A stretch of 64,000 nucleotides of DNA from Choristoneura fumiferana (lineage: Eukaryota; Arthropoda; Insecta; Lepidoptera; Tortricidae). The DNA is taken from NCBI RefSeq assembly GCF_025370935.1, contig NC_133495.1, positions 3,152,943 through 3,216,942 of the forward strand. The letters run 5' to 3'. The translations under genes and the position numbers were made by a program. Each line of letters starts with the position of its first letter. Position 1 is the stretch's first letter. The notes under the pieces are model-generated. The model worked only from the letters and a program-made list of their open reading frames with translations. It was not told the DNA's origin and did not search any database. Below are positions 35,301 through 46,110 of this stretch, in pieces.

Positions 35301-38300
35301 AAATCTCGAAATCTCAACTAGATATAGAGTAAAAATTGACACAGTTATTTTTTGAGCAGCGTCAATGACGACCACGATATAATTTCAGGGATCTGCCACA
35401 GCGGACCGTGCAAAAATATCTAACACACCCCACCAGCCCTATAAATAGAGTCGTATCAGAATATTATTGTGTCAGATATCGGTGCTGGTACCCACAGTAC
35501 AAGCTTTGCTTAGTTTAAGACTCAATTGTCCTATTACTTATCGCACTAATATTATAAATGCGAAAGTTTGTAAGTCTGTTTGTTTAATTTATTGAATCAG
35601 GCGATAGTTTGCGGAGGTCCATATCAATGAACTAAAAGAATTTCTTTGCTTTTTTGAATTTTTTTGGGTGAGCAAAGAAATTCTTTTAGTTCTTTGTTTA
35701 TTTGTTACTTCATCACGTCTAAACCGCTGAACCGATTTAGATGAATATCGGTATACACATAAGTTGCGTTCCGAGGAAGGACATAGGATAGTTTTATCCC
35801 GTGAAATTGCATAGTTCCCGCGGGATAGTGAAAACAGAATTCTACGCGAACGGAGTCGCGGGTAACGGCTAGTTTATAATATTAGTGAGATAATTATAAA
35901 GGCGTGAACTCACTGGAAGTTGACTTTGTCGACGACGAACTGCGTCTCGAATATGCCGGAGGTGAGCACTCGGCAGCGCAGGATGTCTTGCTCAGTCGGT
36001 GTGTACTGCGGCTGCTTTATCATGTGCACCTGGTCCAGGAAACTGGGGACAAACAGACGGTCACACTCATTTATAGCTATTTAGTCGGCAGATTTTATAA
36101 AAAGTATGATCAAATAATATATACGTCGCCGGGAATGCTCACATGTGCATTCGTACAAAACTCAGCGATTATTGGTCGTAGCTTCAATTCCAAAAAAGGA
36201 ATAACGAAACGGTACCATAAAAAATAGAACATTACGACAACAGTATAATCTTGAGAATCAAACCGTCACTAAACAAATTTGTCACCTCTCAAAAATTACA
36301 CTATAACATTTTAAAAGCATAGTTAATTTTGCGAGCTGACATATTTCGCTAAGTGACGGTTTGATTCTCAAGGTGCCATCTTTGAAAAGCTCTACAGGTG
36401 CTGCCACCTAGCGTGGAATAGCGCAAATATAATTGACAGATTGACTGCACGCTGTCTCTCTACAGCGGGCAGTGCAGGTCTGTGCAAATAAAGGATGTTG
36501 AAGTTTTGGGGCAGCTGATGATGATGATGACGAAGCTGTCGTGATTTTTTTTATTATGAGAGGGACGCAAGCGAGCAAGAGGGTCATCTGGGGAATGACC
36601 ATGAGTACCAATTACTCAAGGAGAGTCATTGGTCCGTTGCCGGCCTTTTAAGATAGTATAAGCCCTTCCACAATCGTGTCGTCGTGTACTCACTACTTGG
36701 CGCAGTCTATGAGCTGGTACTCGTTGCTGCGCTCGTAGGTGCGCTGGACGCCGCCGTCCTTCCAGAGCGCCTCCGTGTGCTCGTAGAACTCCATCGGGTA
36801 GTCGAAGTCGGGCTGCGACGCCACGTCCTGAAACACGTGCCAATTGTGTCAACACGTGTGAGCCCATCATATTTATTTATTAACGTCGTTATTAGCACGG
36901 GCAATAAAGGTCTCCTACAAATACACATAGGCGTGCTTGCTTTTAATACGTATCTTCTCCAAAAAACGTGATTTAACCCTTTATAAGGCATTTATTGGCA
37001 CATACTATCACAGAATTAAAAGCAGCTATCGATAACATACCTAGCAAAGGATGTTTTTAAAGCTTTTAAAAACATGAATATTGTAACTTATTACTAAAAG
37101 AGTAAGATAGAATTTCCAAATCAATGCATGTGGTCGCTAAATCGTCTCTGCCTTATAAAGGGTTAACATAAAAAAAAACTCCGAGCAAAACTCGATCCCC
37201 AGGTACTTAAGGTGACCCGCAGCTATTGTAGCTAGGGCGATATTATATCTCGGACGACGGAGGACGGCATGTTCGCCATGTTCATGTGTGTTGTGACTTG
37301 TGTGAAGACAGCCTTCTGGCGAACACAACGTAAAATGGCCGAGAAGATCATGGCGTCGTGTAATATTTATTTTATTTTAATTATTTATTTTAAAGTGATT
37401 ATACAACTAAAGATTCTGAGAATATTTCAAATCTACTTGTTGCCGTTATTAATATCAAGCAAAATACGGCAAAACAGTCACGTTTGTTGTATGGGAGCCC
37501 CCCTTAAATATTTATTTTGTTCCATTTTTAGTATTTGTTGTTATAGCGACCACAGTAATACATAATCTGTGAAAATTTCAAGTTTCTAACTATTACGACT
37601 CAAGAGATCGACGACAGACGATCTGTGACAGACGGAGGAACAGACAGACAGGGGAGTATTAGTAATAGGGTTCCGTTGGCACCCTTTGGGTACGGAACCC
37701 TAAAAAAGAGGGTTAATAAGCTAGTTTACCTGAATGTAGTCAACGCGCGCTTTGTTCTCCGGCTTCTCCAATGGAATGGGCGGCGTAAGGGTGCTCATCG
37801 CACCGGTAATTGTCTGCCGACACAAAAAACGACGTTATAAACTTGAAGACAAATTATACCGAAGCTAAAGCACATTGAAAAATCAGAAAAGTATAGTAAA
37901 TATAGTACAGGCCGATTCACAAAGAGCTGGCACGAATTGAATCCTATTTGAATCACTTCACGCAAATGAGTATTTCTCAAAAAAGTGCCCCGTCATCAAA
38001 TTGACGAGAAATCACTGGCACTTGAGGTATCCCATCTTAGACCTCTAGGCTGGCAACGCATCTGCAATCCCCCTGGTGTTGCAGGTGTCTACGAGCGGTG
38101 GTGATCTCTTACCATCAGAGATCCACTTGCTCGTTTGCCATCCAGTCGAATAAAAAACAAACAGTTTTATCTAGAAATTATTAACACTAAGGACGAGATC
38201 ATAAAACACAAACTGCATAAAATATCCAAAATTTCTTGACGTCAGGAAAACGTCACGAAGTCATCGCACGCTTAGAATTAAACTGACACAATCCGAAATA

Positions 38301-40797
38301 TTCTCATTTTAAAACTAAACCAGATTCCAGAAAGGAAAAAGTCGTACAAATACAAACAAGTGTGGTGTCGGGTTAGAATTACACCTCTCCATTTCTTCCG
38401 TGGACGTCGTAAGAGGAGACTAAGGATATAGGTTAAGGTATACCGTAGGCGACAGGCTAGCAACCTGTCACCATTTTACCGTTTTTGCCCGACTGCCCGA
38501 AGGAGGGTTATGTTTTTGCCAAAACTTTAAACCTAAAATTACCAAAAGTGGCTCTGAAGCGGTAACGCTCCGTGTGCTCTGCCTACCCCATTTGGGAATA
38601 CAGGCGTGATGTTTGTGAACGTGTGTGTTAAAGTGTCCCACTGCTGGACAAACGTCTTTTTTCCACCATTCGTCCCTGTCGAGAGCATGCTCATGCCACA
38701 CTACTTGATATGCGTTCAAGCGTCCCGCCATCTCTTCGGCCTGTCTCTGTCGAGGCCATCCCACGGAACCCAACGTAGTAATTTGAGCCAGATAAAAATT
38801 ACATTTAAAAAATACAGGGATTTATTATATCTTTGGTGTACGGTTGGTGAGGACCAAGGTAAAAATATTGTAGTCCGTCGTTGGTACTCACAAGTATCGC
38901 ATCGCGTATGTTCTTCTTGATATCCTCTATCTTCTCCCGGCGCTCCTTGTCGGAGAACCCGTTGACGTGCAGTATACGCATCTGTTTGACGATGGTCGAC
39001 TTGCCAGACTCGCCTGCACCCAGCAGCAGCAGCCGGTGCGTCGCGCGGTATAGCTGGAAACATAGCGACGCTTATGAGCTGCCTTACTTACAAAAATAAT
39101 ATAATAAGTACCTATATTGTAGTTGACTTAATTTTTTGAACTGAAAATTGTGTCGGTTTCGCTTTATTAAGCTAATTTTTTTAGTGTATGATGACTATGA
39201 CCAGATGGTCCCAAAGAAAAACCAGCACCGTAGCATTTTTTTTTTCTTTCTCTTTTTATATCCACGTAATCGTCAGCAGCCGATGCACGCGCTTCGTTCC
39301 AGTCAACTTTAACTTAAACAGATCGATCGAAACTACTGCCAACGCGGGTTTTTAATAGCCGGGGAGAATCTGGCACTGTCTGGGCCCTCAATGGGGAATG
39401 GATGAAAAATTTAGCCACGCTTGAAACTTTCATATCAATAGGAATAACCTTTCTAATTAACAGAAAAAAATATCAGATTTTTAAGTACCATCAAGATTCG
39501 ATTTGTAGCATTCGAACATGGCGGATGTAGACAATATCTAATTTTGCTATTTCAGTTTCTTTGGCTAGTTGAAGTATAATTTTGATAGTGTTTTATGCGG
39601 CGATTAACCTTAACAGTGAACAGTGATCACAAAATTCTATATTTCTCTCGTGTCTGACATTTCTTAATGCGCAAGTTGTGTCCACGTGGTTTCTGGAATT
39701 TTACTATCAAGTTGTAAAAACTACAACCACCGTACAACGTTCCTCTCAAAGAGGGTTTACTTTGACACTGGCGAAATTGTCCTATTAATTAGGACAGTAA
39801 AGCCATATTTTAAAAGAGAAGAAGAAGAAGTAGCATCAATTAATTTAAAAAAATGAAAGAGTTTTCTTTGCCGCCAGAATAAAAAGCATTAAAAAAGAAT
39901 TTGTGTCTTTGAGTCGATCGTTTTGACAGGTGACACTTTTTACCGGGCCGAATAATACTGACATGGAAATACCGACCCTGTTTTTCATGTACACGCCCAT
40001 AGAAAGTGACATGAATGAGCTTCTATGGGTATGAGTAGATGAAAAACAGGTTCGGTATTTCCATGTCGGTATTATCCGAGCCGGTAAAGAGTGTCACCTG
40101 TCAAAAGGATCGAGTCAAAGACACATAAATTCTTTTTTAATGTCTTTTATTTAATTCTGGACTATGGAACAACCCGTAACCGACCGGACTGTCGTAATTT
40201 GGCGGTAAAGAAAACTCTTTCATGATGCTACTTAAAATCTGATATTTTTTTCTGTTAATTAGAAAGGTTATTCCTATCGATAAAAAAAAGTTTCAAGCGT
40301 TTCTAAAATTTTCATCCTTTCCCCATTCCCAATTGTCCATAACGGATTTTTCCCGACTGTATGCCGGCATCTCAATAAAGCCCAGTATAAATCACCCTTT
40401 AAAAACTAAAATGAAGTAACTTAATTATAAGCAAGGATCCGGGACTTTTTTATGTTAGCTCGAATATTACAACCGGTCACGCCTCCGCGCCGCGCCGCAC
40501 CGCTCCGCCACCGCTGTTGGTGGGTTTCAGGCTTAATAGGCGGATGCAGCAGAGTTTTTTTGTTTCGCCTTAAAGGTAGAAACCCACTGACAGCGGAGGC
40601 GGACGCGTGCGGCGCGGCGCGGAGGCCGTACCGCTCTGCCACCGCAGTCAGTGGGTTTCACGCTAGAAGTTCAAAAAATCACAAACCTGTTTGTCCTTCT
40701 GCAGCTGGCGTGTGATGGCATCGCTGCGTCGCTTGAGCGTCTTGGGGTCGTCGCCCTCCGTGCCGCTCTTACCGCTGGGTGATCCGAAGCACCCCAT
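32379..40797 (-). CDS. Galphas: Stimulatory G protein alpha subunit (G-alpha-s), 9 coding exons
   Basis: GTP-binding transducer that couples receptors to adenylyl cyclase at the inner plasma membrane. Minus-strand exons in order: 40797-40687, 39053-38892, 37813-37730, 36827-36694, 36042-35914, 35162-34983, 34331-34214, 33943-33863 and 32525-32379; the phases join exactly to 381 aa plus TAA. MGCFG at the start carries the palmitoylation cysteine of the class. The P-loop GAGESGKS is at 49-56, switch I RCRVLTSG around Arg188/Thr191, DVGGQ at 210-214, NKQD at 279-282, TCAVDT at 351-356, and the C-terminus QYELL is the G-alpha-s signature for receptor coupling. Introns hold MITEs, SINEs and Helitron-like repeats. 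An acceptor at 40817 (CCCACAG) implies a 19-nt 5' UTR in this exon and a further upstream exon. No damage seen. Confidence 0.97.
32565..33065 (+). repeat. Helitron-like repeat carrying a perfect 32-bp palindrome
   Basis: Runs from CTACTAATATTATAAATGTG to GCCGCGGGTAAACGCTAGT, the ends of an abundant lepidopteran non-autonomous repeat. It has two diverged internal copies of TTTTTATYCCGATATTCC ... GATAGGGATAAAATCTC. At 32884-32915 and 32920-32951 are 32-nt arms that are perfect inverted copies around the loop TCAG. Lies in the last G-alpha-s intron. Confidence 0.65.
33070..33290 (-). mobile_element. Adjacent SINE A and SINE B fragments, minus strand
   Basis: 33074-33165 (GACAGGACACTTGACATCAA ... 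TTAACCTAGTCCCAAAG) is the complement of the SINE A body. From 33174, CATCATCTCGACCTATATAC, GTCCCACTGCTGGGAACAGG and GAACGAGAGGGCTTGGGCCG is the complement of the SINE B 3' end. Confidence 0.7.
33417..33558. repeat. MITE with ATATCGTTACTACTTT termini, copy 2
   Basis: The left end ATATATCGTTACTACTTTGA mirrors TTTAAAGTAGTGACGATAT. Same family as 19451-19592. Located in G-alpha-s intron 8. Confidence 0.75.
33955..34110. repeat. Two-copy interspersed repeat (GTGGATAGACACGTCGAGG)
   Basis: Shares GGTCATATAGCCG, CCGAGCCGGTAC-like and GTGGATAGACACGTCGAGG plus GGAAAATGGGT with 55025-55210. Function and class unknown; the right end overlaps a fragment of the 10372 MITE family. Confidence 0.5.
35535..35880 (+). 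repeat. Helitron-like repeat with a perfect 22-bp hairpin
   Basis: Begins TCGCACTAATATTATAAATG, continues with TTTGTTACTTCATCACGTCT, AACCGCTGAACCGATTT, TTTTATCCCGTGAAATTGCA and GCGGGATAGTG, and ends with GGAGTCGCGGGTAACGGCTAGT. Within it, 35629-35650 and 35671-35692 are perfect 22-nt inverted arms around a 20-nt loop. Located in G-alpha-s intron 5. Confidence 0.65.
37430..37710 (+). repeat. Repeat ending in a GGGTTCCGT hairpin
   Basis: GACAGACGGAGGAACAGACA precedes AGGGTTCCGTTGGCACCC, and TGGGTACGGAACCCTAAAAA closes the hairpin at about 37705. The same terminal arrangement is at 44690-45125. Located in G-alpha-s intron 3. Confidence 0.6.
38015..38158 (+). mobile_element. Family C retroposon fragment, opposite orientation
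   Basis: The complement of the block at 14527-14690: GAGGTATCCCATCTTAGACC, GGCAACGCATCTGCAATC, GGTGGTGATCTCTTACCATC, GCTCGTTTGCCATCCAGTCG, ending in AATAAAAAAC, consistent with a 3' A-rich tail on the plus strand. Confidence 0.7.
38340..38790 (-). mobile_element. LINE 3'-end fragment (minus strand coding remnant)
   Basis: The minus strand of about 38600-38770 encodes a decayed LINE ORF2 C-terminus ([38 protein letters not shown]), of the type that ends many lepidopteran LINE ORF2s. The adjoining 38465-38600 segment matches 63515-63640 in reverse orientation. In G-alpha-s intron 2. Confidence 0.6.
39385..40340. mobile_element. Long-TIR fold-back element with a SINE-like insertion in its left arm
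   Basis: The left arm (39385-39494 plus 39828-39990) and the right arm (about 40020-40340) are inverted copies over about 270 bp, including TTCTAATTAACAGAAAAA and CATGGAAATACCGAC blocks. The left arm is split by a 333-bp insert at 39495-39827. The target-site duplication AAGTACCATCAA (39483-39494) / AAGTAGCATCAA (39828-39839) flanks the insert; the uninterrupted right arm shows the empty site. In G-alpha-s intron 1. Confidence 0.8.
39495..39827 (+). mobile_element. 333-bp SINE-like retroposon, copy 1
   Basis: Begins GATTCGATTTGTAGCATTCG, ends in an A/G-rich GAAGAAGAAG tail, and is flanked by a 12-bp duplication (11 of 12 identical). A second copy with its own, different duplication is at 59273-59590. 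Shared length, start and A-rich end mark it as a non-coding retroposon family. No pol III box was assigned. Confidence 0.75.
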
Positions 40798-40989
40798 GGC
40801 AGACCAAGCTGCCCACCTGTGGGCAAAGAGACGGACTTTGAATATGGTGGCTCACTTATAAAGCGAAAACACATACCTACAGGACGGCCAGGGCTGTCTT
40901 AGGCTAAACGCGGGCCCTGGGGCACACAAGAACTTAGGGCCCTTTTAGAAATAAAACAATGAAAGATTTTTTTTTGCCGTGAATATGCT

Positions 40990-41240
40990 AATTTTTTTTA
41001 TTCTACTGGATGGCAAACGAGCAAGTGGGTCTCCTGATGGTAAGAGATCACCACCGCCATAGACACCTGTAACACCAGGGGATTACCGACCTAGAGGTCT
41101 AAGATGGGATACCTCGTGCCAGTAATTTCACCGGCTGTCTTACTCTCCACGCCGAAACACAATAGTTCAAGCACTGCTGCTTCACGGCAGGATTAGCGAG
41201 CAAGATGGTGGTAGCAATCCGGGCGGACCTTGCACCTGCA
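40990..41240 (-). mobile_element. Family C retroposon, copy 2
   Basis: TTTATTCTACTGGATGGCAA, AAGTGGGTCTCCTGATGGTA, GATGGGATACCTCGTGCCAG and GCAATCCGGGCGGACCTTGC appear in the same order as at 14527-14835. In G-alpha-s 5' intron. Confidence 0.75.
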
Positions 41241-41319
41241 AATATTTAATATAAAAAAGTTAATATTATCGGCTTTCGGGGGCCCTGGGCACAGACCCCG
41301 TGTGCCTTTATGGTAAAGA

Positions 41320-41455
41320 CGGTATTGAGGACGACCGCGGGTCGGGAGCGGGTCGATTCAGGAGTGCGGCGGGCCTATTTTCGTGGCTGTGTATAATATA
41401 AACATCGCGGCGCCCGCGCACTACCCGCCCCGAACCGCCACCAAATAATTAATTA
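41320..41455. repeat. GC-rich fold-back element relative
   Basis: GCGGGTCGGGAGCGGGTCGA, GGAGTGCGGCGGGCCTATTT and CGCGCACTACCCGCCCCGAA. Shares AGTGCGGCGGGCCTATTT with 19166-19347 in the same order, with a weaker right arm. Confidence 0.55.
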
Positions 41456-41779
41456 TTAAATAATCATATTTTCAAGGTAAGCAATAAAAAAAATGGGTGA
41501 AAATACTTGGTAGGCTGTATGGGCTTTATTTCTTACGCCTTGAATAAAAAAACTGTTTTAAACCTTAACTTTCAGTCATAGTTTTTGATTAGGGCTGCCA
41601 TCTCTAAAATTTGGCTACCAGGACAAGACGCGTGAAAACCCCGGACATGTCAACAGGTTTATTATAAACCTGCAGTAATAATTTAGTAAGTCTTATTTTA
41701 CCTTATCACTAATTGCATCTAAACCCGGACTGAAACCGACGCCCTCTAAACTAGGACAAATCCGAAATTAGATATATTT

Positions 41780-41915
41780 TATACCTAGATAGTTTTGAGT
41801 CTCGGGTAAGGACATAGGATAATTTATCCTGAAAAATTGCATAGATTCCGCGGGATAGCGGTAAACGAAATCTACGCGGACGGAGTCGCCGGGCAACAGC
41901 TAGTAATAACTATAA
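41780..41915 (+). repeat. Helitron-like repeat, 3' part
   Basis: AAGGACATAGGATAATTTAT, GATTCCGCGGGATAGCGG, TCTACGCGGACGGAGTCGC and the end GGGCAACAGCTAGT match the 3' half of 35535-35880. Confidence 0.65.
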
Positions 41916-41977
41916 ACAAAAATTGACCATAATGAGCATACAAATGTTTTTTTTTACCTTCCTTCCATATCCACAAG

Positions 41978-42545
41978 TCTCTCACTCAACCTCGTATATG
42001 TATTCGAATGTTATTCGAATTACTTAATTTTTTTTGTTCGAGCACAAAACACAGATAGTTCAGAAGTCAATCTCCATACAAGTGCGCTCGAGCAACGCAC
42101 ACATAGACACTGCTCACGGACACGGTATCTCGGGCCGGTTGGGACCAGTGCGAGCGCGAGTGCCATCCGCTTGAGACACGCGTCTGTGAACTTTTTTGTG
42201 CAATAATGGAGCAACAAAAAAAAAGTTATTATAACTGTTTAGTGAACGGTTGTTTAAATTAAATAATCGTGAATTTCGCCAATATTTTCTGTGACAAATT
42301 TATAATATAACAATGACATTAAACTTAAAATATTTTAGTTATTAATTTATTTTTCCATTCTTCCCGTTTCATTCTCAAACAACTAGATAAGAGTGCCACT
42401 ACCACGATAGTTTTTTGGTGCATAAGCCATAGTTGAAATCCTTAGAGCGACCGCCGAGCGTAGGTATGAAAAGTGAAGTACATACAGGAGATTGACTTCT
42501 GAACTATCTGTATTTTGTGGTTCGAGGTTGAGTCAGAGACCCGTC
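41978..42545. repeat. Inverted-repeat element with 38-bp arms
   Basis: TTCGAGCACAAAACACAGAT (42033 on) continues to about 42073 and is mirrored by 42487-42527 (ATCTGTATTTTGTGGTTCGA). The outer CTCACTCAACCTCG and GAGGTTGAGTCAGAG extend the arms, interrupted on the left by about 40 bp of AT-rich DNA. The interior includes a GC-rich stretch near 42085-42180. Confidence 0.7.
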
Positions 42546-43319
42546 GATATAGTTTATTTTTAAATACCCGTCTTTTAAACAACGCGGCAACGTATAAAAC
42601 TGTTTCGACCCGAATATCTCTCTTAATTCCTGCCTTCTTTCAATTAATACATTCCACGACCTTTTCCTTCAGCCGAAACTAAAAAAAAGAATTAGGGCAT
42701 CTTCAAACCGCCTCACATTTTGAAAGCCCATACCAGCAGCAATTGTTCGTACTAATGCAACAAATATGCTAATCGGCTCATTATACCATAGACCATTGTT
42801 GCTGTCGCCGGCGGAACACCTCGCAACTAAACAGGCCTATCTTCCGAAATAAATAACTTCAACTTTCAATCATAATGACACGATTTAAGCTTTGAATTAG
42901 AAAGTTCGGTGTTTACAGTTGGAACGGTTTGGGGACGGAAGAGTATGTAAAGCGATTTCGCTAACTAATTTGATCTCCAATGTGTTTTGGGAACATTCTA
43001 GAAGAGGTTTTGAAGCTTTAACAATTAGACAAGAAAGTTTTTATAGCAACTACACTACTTTACTTTGGATCTCAACTAAAACCATACACAACTACGTCTG
43101 TCCGACACTTTGCTATAAAATGCGGAACCTAACAGGTCCAACACCTTCAGAAACACTGACGCGTTTCGAACTATATACTAGTTCATTATCAAAGTTTGCT
43201 TAGTAACTATCACTAGGTATCATTCAACCAAACAAAACGAAAGCATGTAAAAAAATATTTGTTTACCTTTTTTTAATATTTTACTTGGGGACTACATTTC
43301 AGCGGTATTTTATGGCCGC

Positions 43320-43420
43320 GAGCTATAAGTGGAAGCGGGCATAGACTGGAAGTCTATGGGGGAGGCCTATGTCCAACAGTGGATGTCTTACGGCTGAGAT
43401 GGTGATAGGCTATAATGTAA
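43320..43420 (+). mobile_element. LINE 3' terminal fragment
   Basis: TGGGGGAGGCCTATGTCCAA, CAGTGGATGTC and GGCTGAGATGGTGATAGG resemble the 3' end of the LINE remnant at 52315-52555. Confidence 0.55.
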
Positions 43421-43628
43421 ACTACTATTATAGCCGCTATAAATATATTTACACTTTGTTTTGCCAGTCAAAAAGGTAAACCGTAACGGCGAAGTACAAA
43501 CACGTCCTCACTGAATGACCTTTGACATGCGATTAAGGACCTTACCTTAGCACCCCCTAGCTAAAGCTAAGTTGCATTTTCGAGATTTATCAGTTAGGTG
43601 TTTACTTCACCGTCGCGTTGCTTTAGAC

Positions 43629-43995
43629 CAGGGTTTCTCAAACTTATGGCTCCACGTACCCCTGTTAAAGTTTCTAGATGATAGCGAACCCCCCCGCCCC
43701 CCAAAGAAAGTAATAAAATTGACTGTGGATAAACTTGTGACTCTTCTGGTGTGCAGGTGTCCATGAACGGTAACGCTTACCATCAGCGATCCGTCTGCTC
43801 GTTGCCCCCTATACCATAAAAAAAAAAAAAAAAACTAAAAACAAATAATACAAAAATACTCCAAAAACTAATCTTAATCATCTTGCTAGTCTTGCAGCCT
43901 GGTGGTTTTTGGAGTCACGTAAACCTTGTCGCGAACCCCCTACCGTCGAATAGCGAACCCCTAGGGGTTCGCGTACCCCACTTTGAGTAACCCTG
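43629..43995. repeat. hAT-type MITE with perfect 8-bp target duplication
   Basis: The left end CAGGGTTTCTCAAACTTATG and the right end CACTTTGAGTAACCCTG are inverted. CTTTAGAC is directly repeated on both sides (43621-43628, 43996-44003), the 8-bp duplication expected of hAT transposases. Inside, 43745-43835 is a fragment of the family C retroposon ending in a T-to-A-rich tract. Confidence 0.9.
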
Positions 43996-44253
43996 CTTTA
44001 GACAATTAGCATTATCGTAACAGCGTCCGACACCGATATCGGATCGGATGATGTGAAAACGCTCTAAGGATTCTGTTTGTGGCTCGCCTCGCCGACAATC
44101 GCAAACAGAGCGTTTTCCCAGAAGTCACAAAGCCTATTTATTGACTTCAACAATTTACTGGATGATAAAAGAGATAATGCTAAATCCGGTTGCATGACAA
44201 TTTTTTTTGAATAACAATATTTCAAAATAGTATCATCATAGTGGTGGTATCAA

Positions 44254-44470
44254 AAGGCCGTGGTGGCCTAATGGTTTGACCTATGGGCCTCTTCAGCATA
44301 GGATCGTGAGTTCAAATCCGGGCTCGCATCTCTGAGTTATTCCAAATTTTAGTACGAAAATACATTTAACATTTACCACGAGCTTTACGGTGAAGAAAAA
44401 CATCGTGAAGAAGTGGGTTAAAAAGAAATGCATACGAATAATGAGCCAATCAAGACGTCTCACACGTGTA
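44254..44470 (+). mobile_element. tRNA-derived SINE (family B), 5' portion
   Basis: The tRNA-like head has A box TGGCCTAATGG and B box AGTTCAAATCC. TTTACCACGAGCTTTACGGT and GAAAAACATCGTGAAGAAG follow, as in 57779-58090. The 3' body is missing. Confidence 0.8.
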
Positions 44471-44689
44471 TAATATGTATTTTTTTAATTATCCATTAGA
44501 CAACAGATTTGCCGTAAAAACTGTCATACAATGGTACCGTGAGAACCGATTGCCTCTACAAGTGTTCTATATATAGAACTGTTCACTAATTACACTATGT
44601 AAGTAGTTAATCAGTAATTATGTACGTTAACAGCTGATACCTTCTTCGTTTTATACTCGAGAAGGGATTGTGATGTCTGATGCCTTAAG

Positions 44690-45125
44690 GTGAGCTCACA
44701 GAGCAGTAGGTACAGAATTGACCACCTGCGAGTTTTACCCTTCGCTTCTATGGAAAACCCCTAAAACTCGATTTTAATGAAAATTTGTACTTTAAAGTTG
44801 AATATTTCACAAACAAATCACTGAGACGAAAAATCGTCTTAGTAACCCCCTAATGGTTTTAATTTAAAATACCCCACACTAGGGTTGGATGAGGAAAAAA
44901 AACCCCTACTTTACGTCCATGGGAGGTATAAAACAAATTTTTTTTTTTTAATTATTCATTGTACCATTTTGTCAGGATAGTTTTCATATATATCCTTGCA
45001 AAATTACAGCTTTCTAGCATTGATAGTCCCTGAGCAAAGCCGCGGACGGACAGACAGACAGACAGACATGGCGAAACTATAAGGGTTCCGTTTTCGCCAT
45101 TTTGGCTACGGAACCCTAAAAACCG
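44690..45125 (+). repeat. Interspersed repeat with GACA microsatellite and GGGTTCCGT hairpin end
   Basis: GACGGACAGACAGACAGACA is followed by TGGCGAAACTATAAGGGTTC, and the hairpin CCGTTTTCGCCATTTTGGCT plus ACGGAACCCTAAAAA closes at 45121. The upstream 300 bp resemble the usual body of this repeat but boundaries are uncertain. Confidence 0.6.
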
Positions 45126-45204
45126 TATTCATGCGCAGTAGCTAGTTCATTTTGGCGAGAATAAAATCTAAGTATTTTATTTTTTTAATTAATTGATACT
45201 ACAG

Positions 45205-45312
45205 AAAAATCTGATATTTTTTTCCAATGACTAGTATAAGCTTATTCCTGTCGATAAAAAAATCAGCCACTTTTAAAAATTTCATCGATCGCCCATCATT
45301 CCATAAATTGGA
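45205..45312. repeat. Single arm of the 39385-40340 element family
   Basis: CTGATATTTTTTTCCAATGA, TTATTCCTGTCGATAAAAAA and AAATTTCATCGATCGCCCAT parallel the right arm at 40240-40335. Confidence 0.55.
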
Positions 45313-45584
45313 TTTAATTAAGTAAGTAAATAAAATTTGACCTTGGTGCGCAAGCGCGTTTGTCGTTTTCCACATAATATATCTCGCGGCACTGTATGAT
45401 TCTGTGTCGAGTTGTCAAAAAGTCGTATCTATTATTGGTTCTAGAACTGTTTTAATTTGTACTCCAAAAGTCGCCAGATAAACCATTTTTGTCGTCAAAA
45501 CTTTTTTGCGGTCGCTAAGATTTAAGCAAAAGTCGTCACTTCTAGGGACTAAGTCACTAAACTGGCAACATTGATAGCCGCTGC

Positions 45585-45690
45585 GGGCCCGTCGCGGGTC
45601 CGACCCGCTCTCTGTGTGAATACAACGAGCCGCGCGGCTCACGCGGCGGACACGACCCGACCCGCGCACGCTTTCTGTGTGTGTTGCCCT
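45585..45690. repeat. GC-rich fold-back element, copy
   Basis: TCCGACCCGCTCTCTGTGTG, GAGCCGCGCGGCTCACGCGG and GACCCGACCCGCGCACGC are almost the same as 17750-17825. Confidence 0.65.
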
Positions 45691-45929
45691 TAAACCATAT
45701 ACAGTCATAAGCCCAATCAAAGTATCTCAGTATTTTAAATGCAATAATCTGCTCTCAAAAGCTATGGATATATCAGTGATTCTCACTAAAATGATTCATC
45801 AATTTTAACCCATTCAACTATGCAGTTACTCATAGGTTTTTAACATATTAGTCAAAACATTGTGAGGCTTTTTAGTAAATGTGGTGTGGTTTTGTTATTG
45901 TAAATAAGTAAACTAGAATACTACATAGG

Positions 45930-46110
45930 CCTATCATCATTATTCATCATATGTATTGGTCTATGAATGTCCTACTGTATGGCACAGGCCTCCTCTCAGA
46001 ATGAGAGGGCTTGGGCCGTAGTTCCCACGCGTGCCCTGTGTGGATTAGAAACTTCACAGATACAGTTGAATTTCTTCGCAGGTGTGTGCAGGTTTTCTCA
46101 TGATGCTTAT
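45930..46110 (-). mobile_element. SINE family B 3' body, minus strand
   Basis: GTCCTACTGTATGGCACAGG, CCTCCTCTCAGAATGAGAGG, GGGCTTGGGCCGTAGTTCCC and TTGAATTTCTTCGCAGGTGT are the complement of the 57779-58090 3' half. Confidence 0.75.

Noticed and set aside
36684..36971. 95-residue plus-strand frame
   Set aside because: Antisense shadow of the G-alpha-s exon at 36694-36827, extended into the intron.
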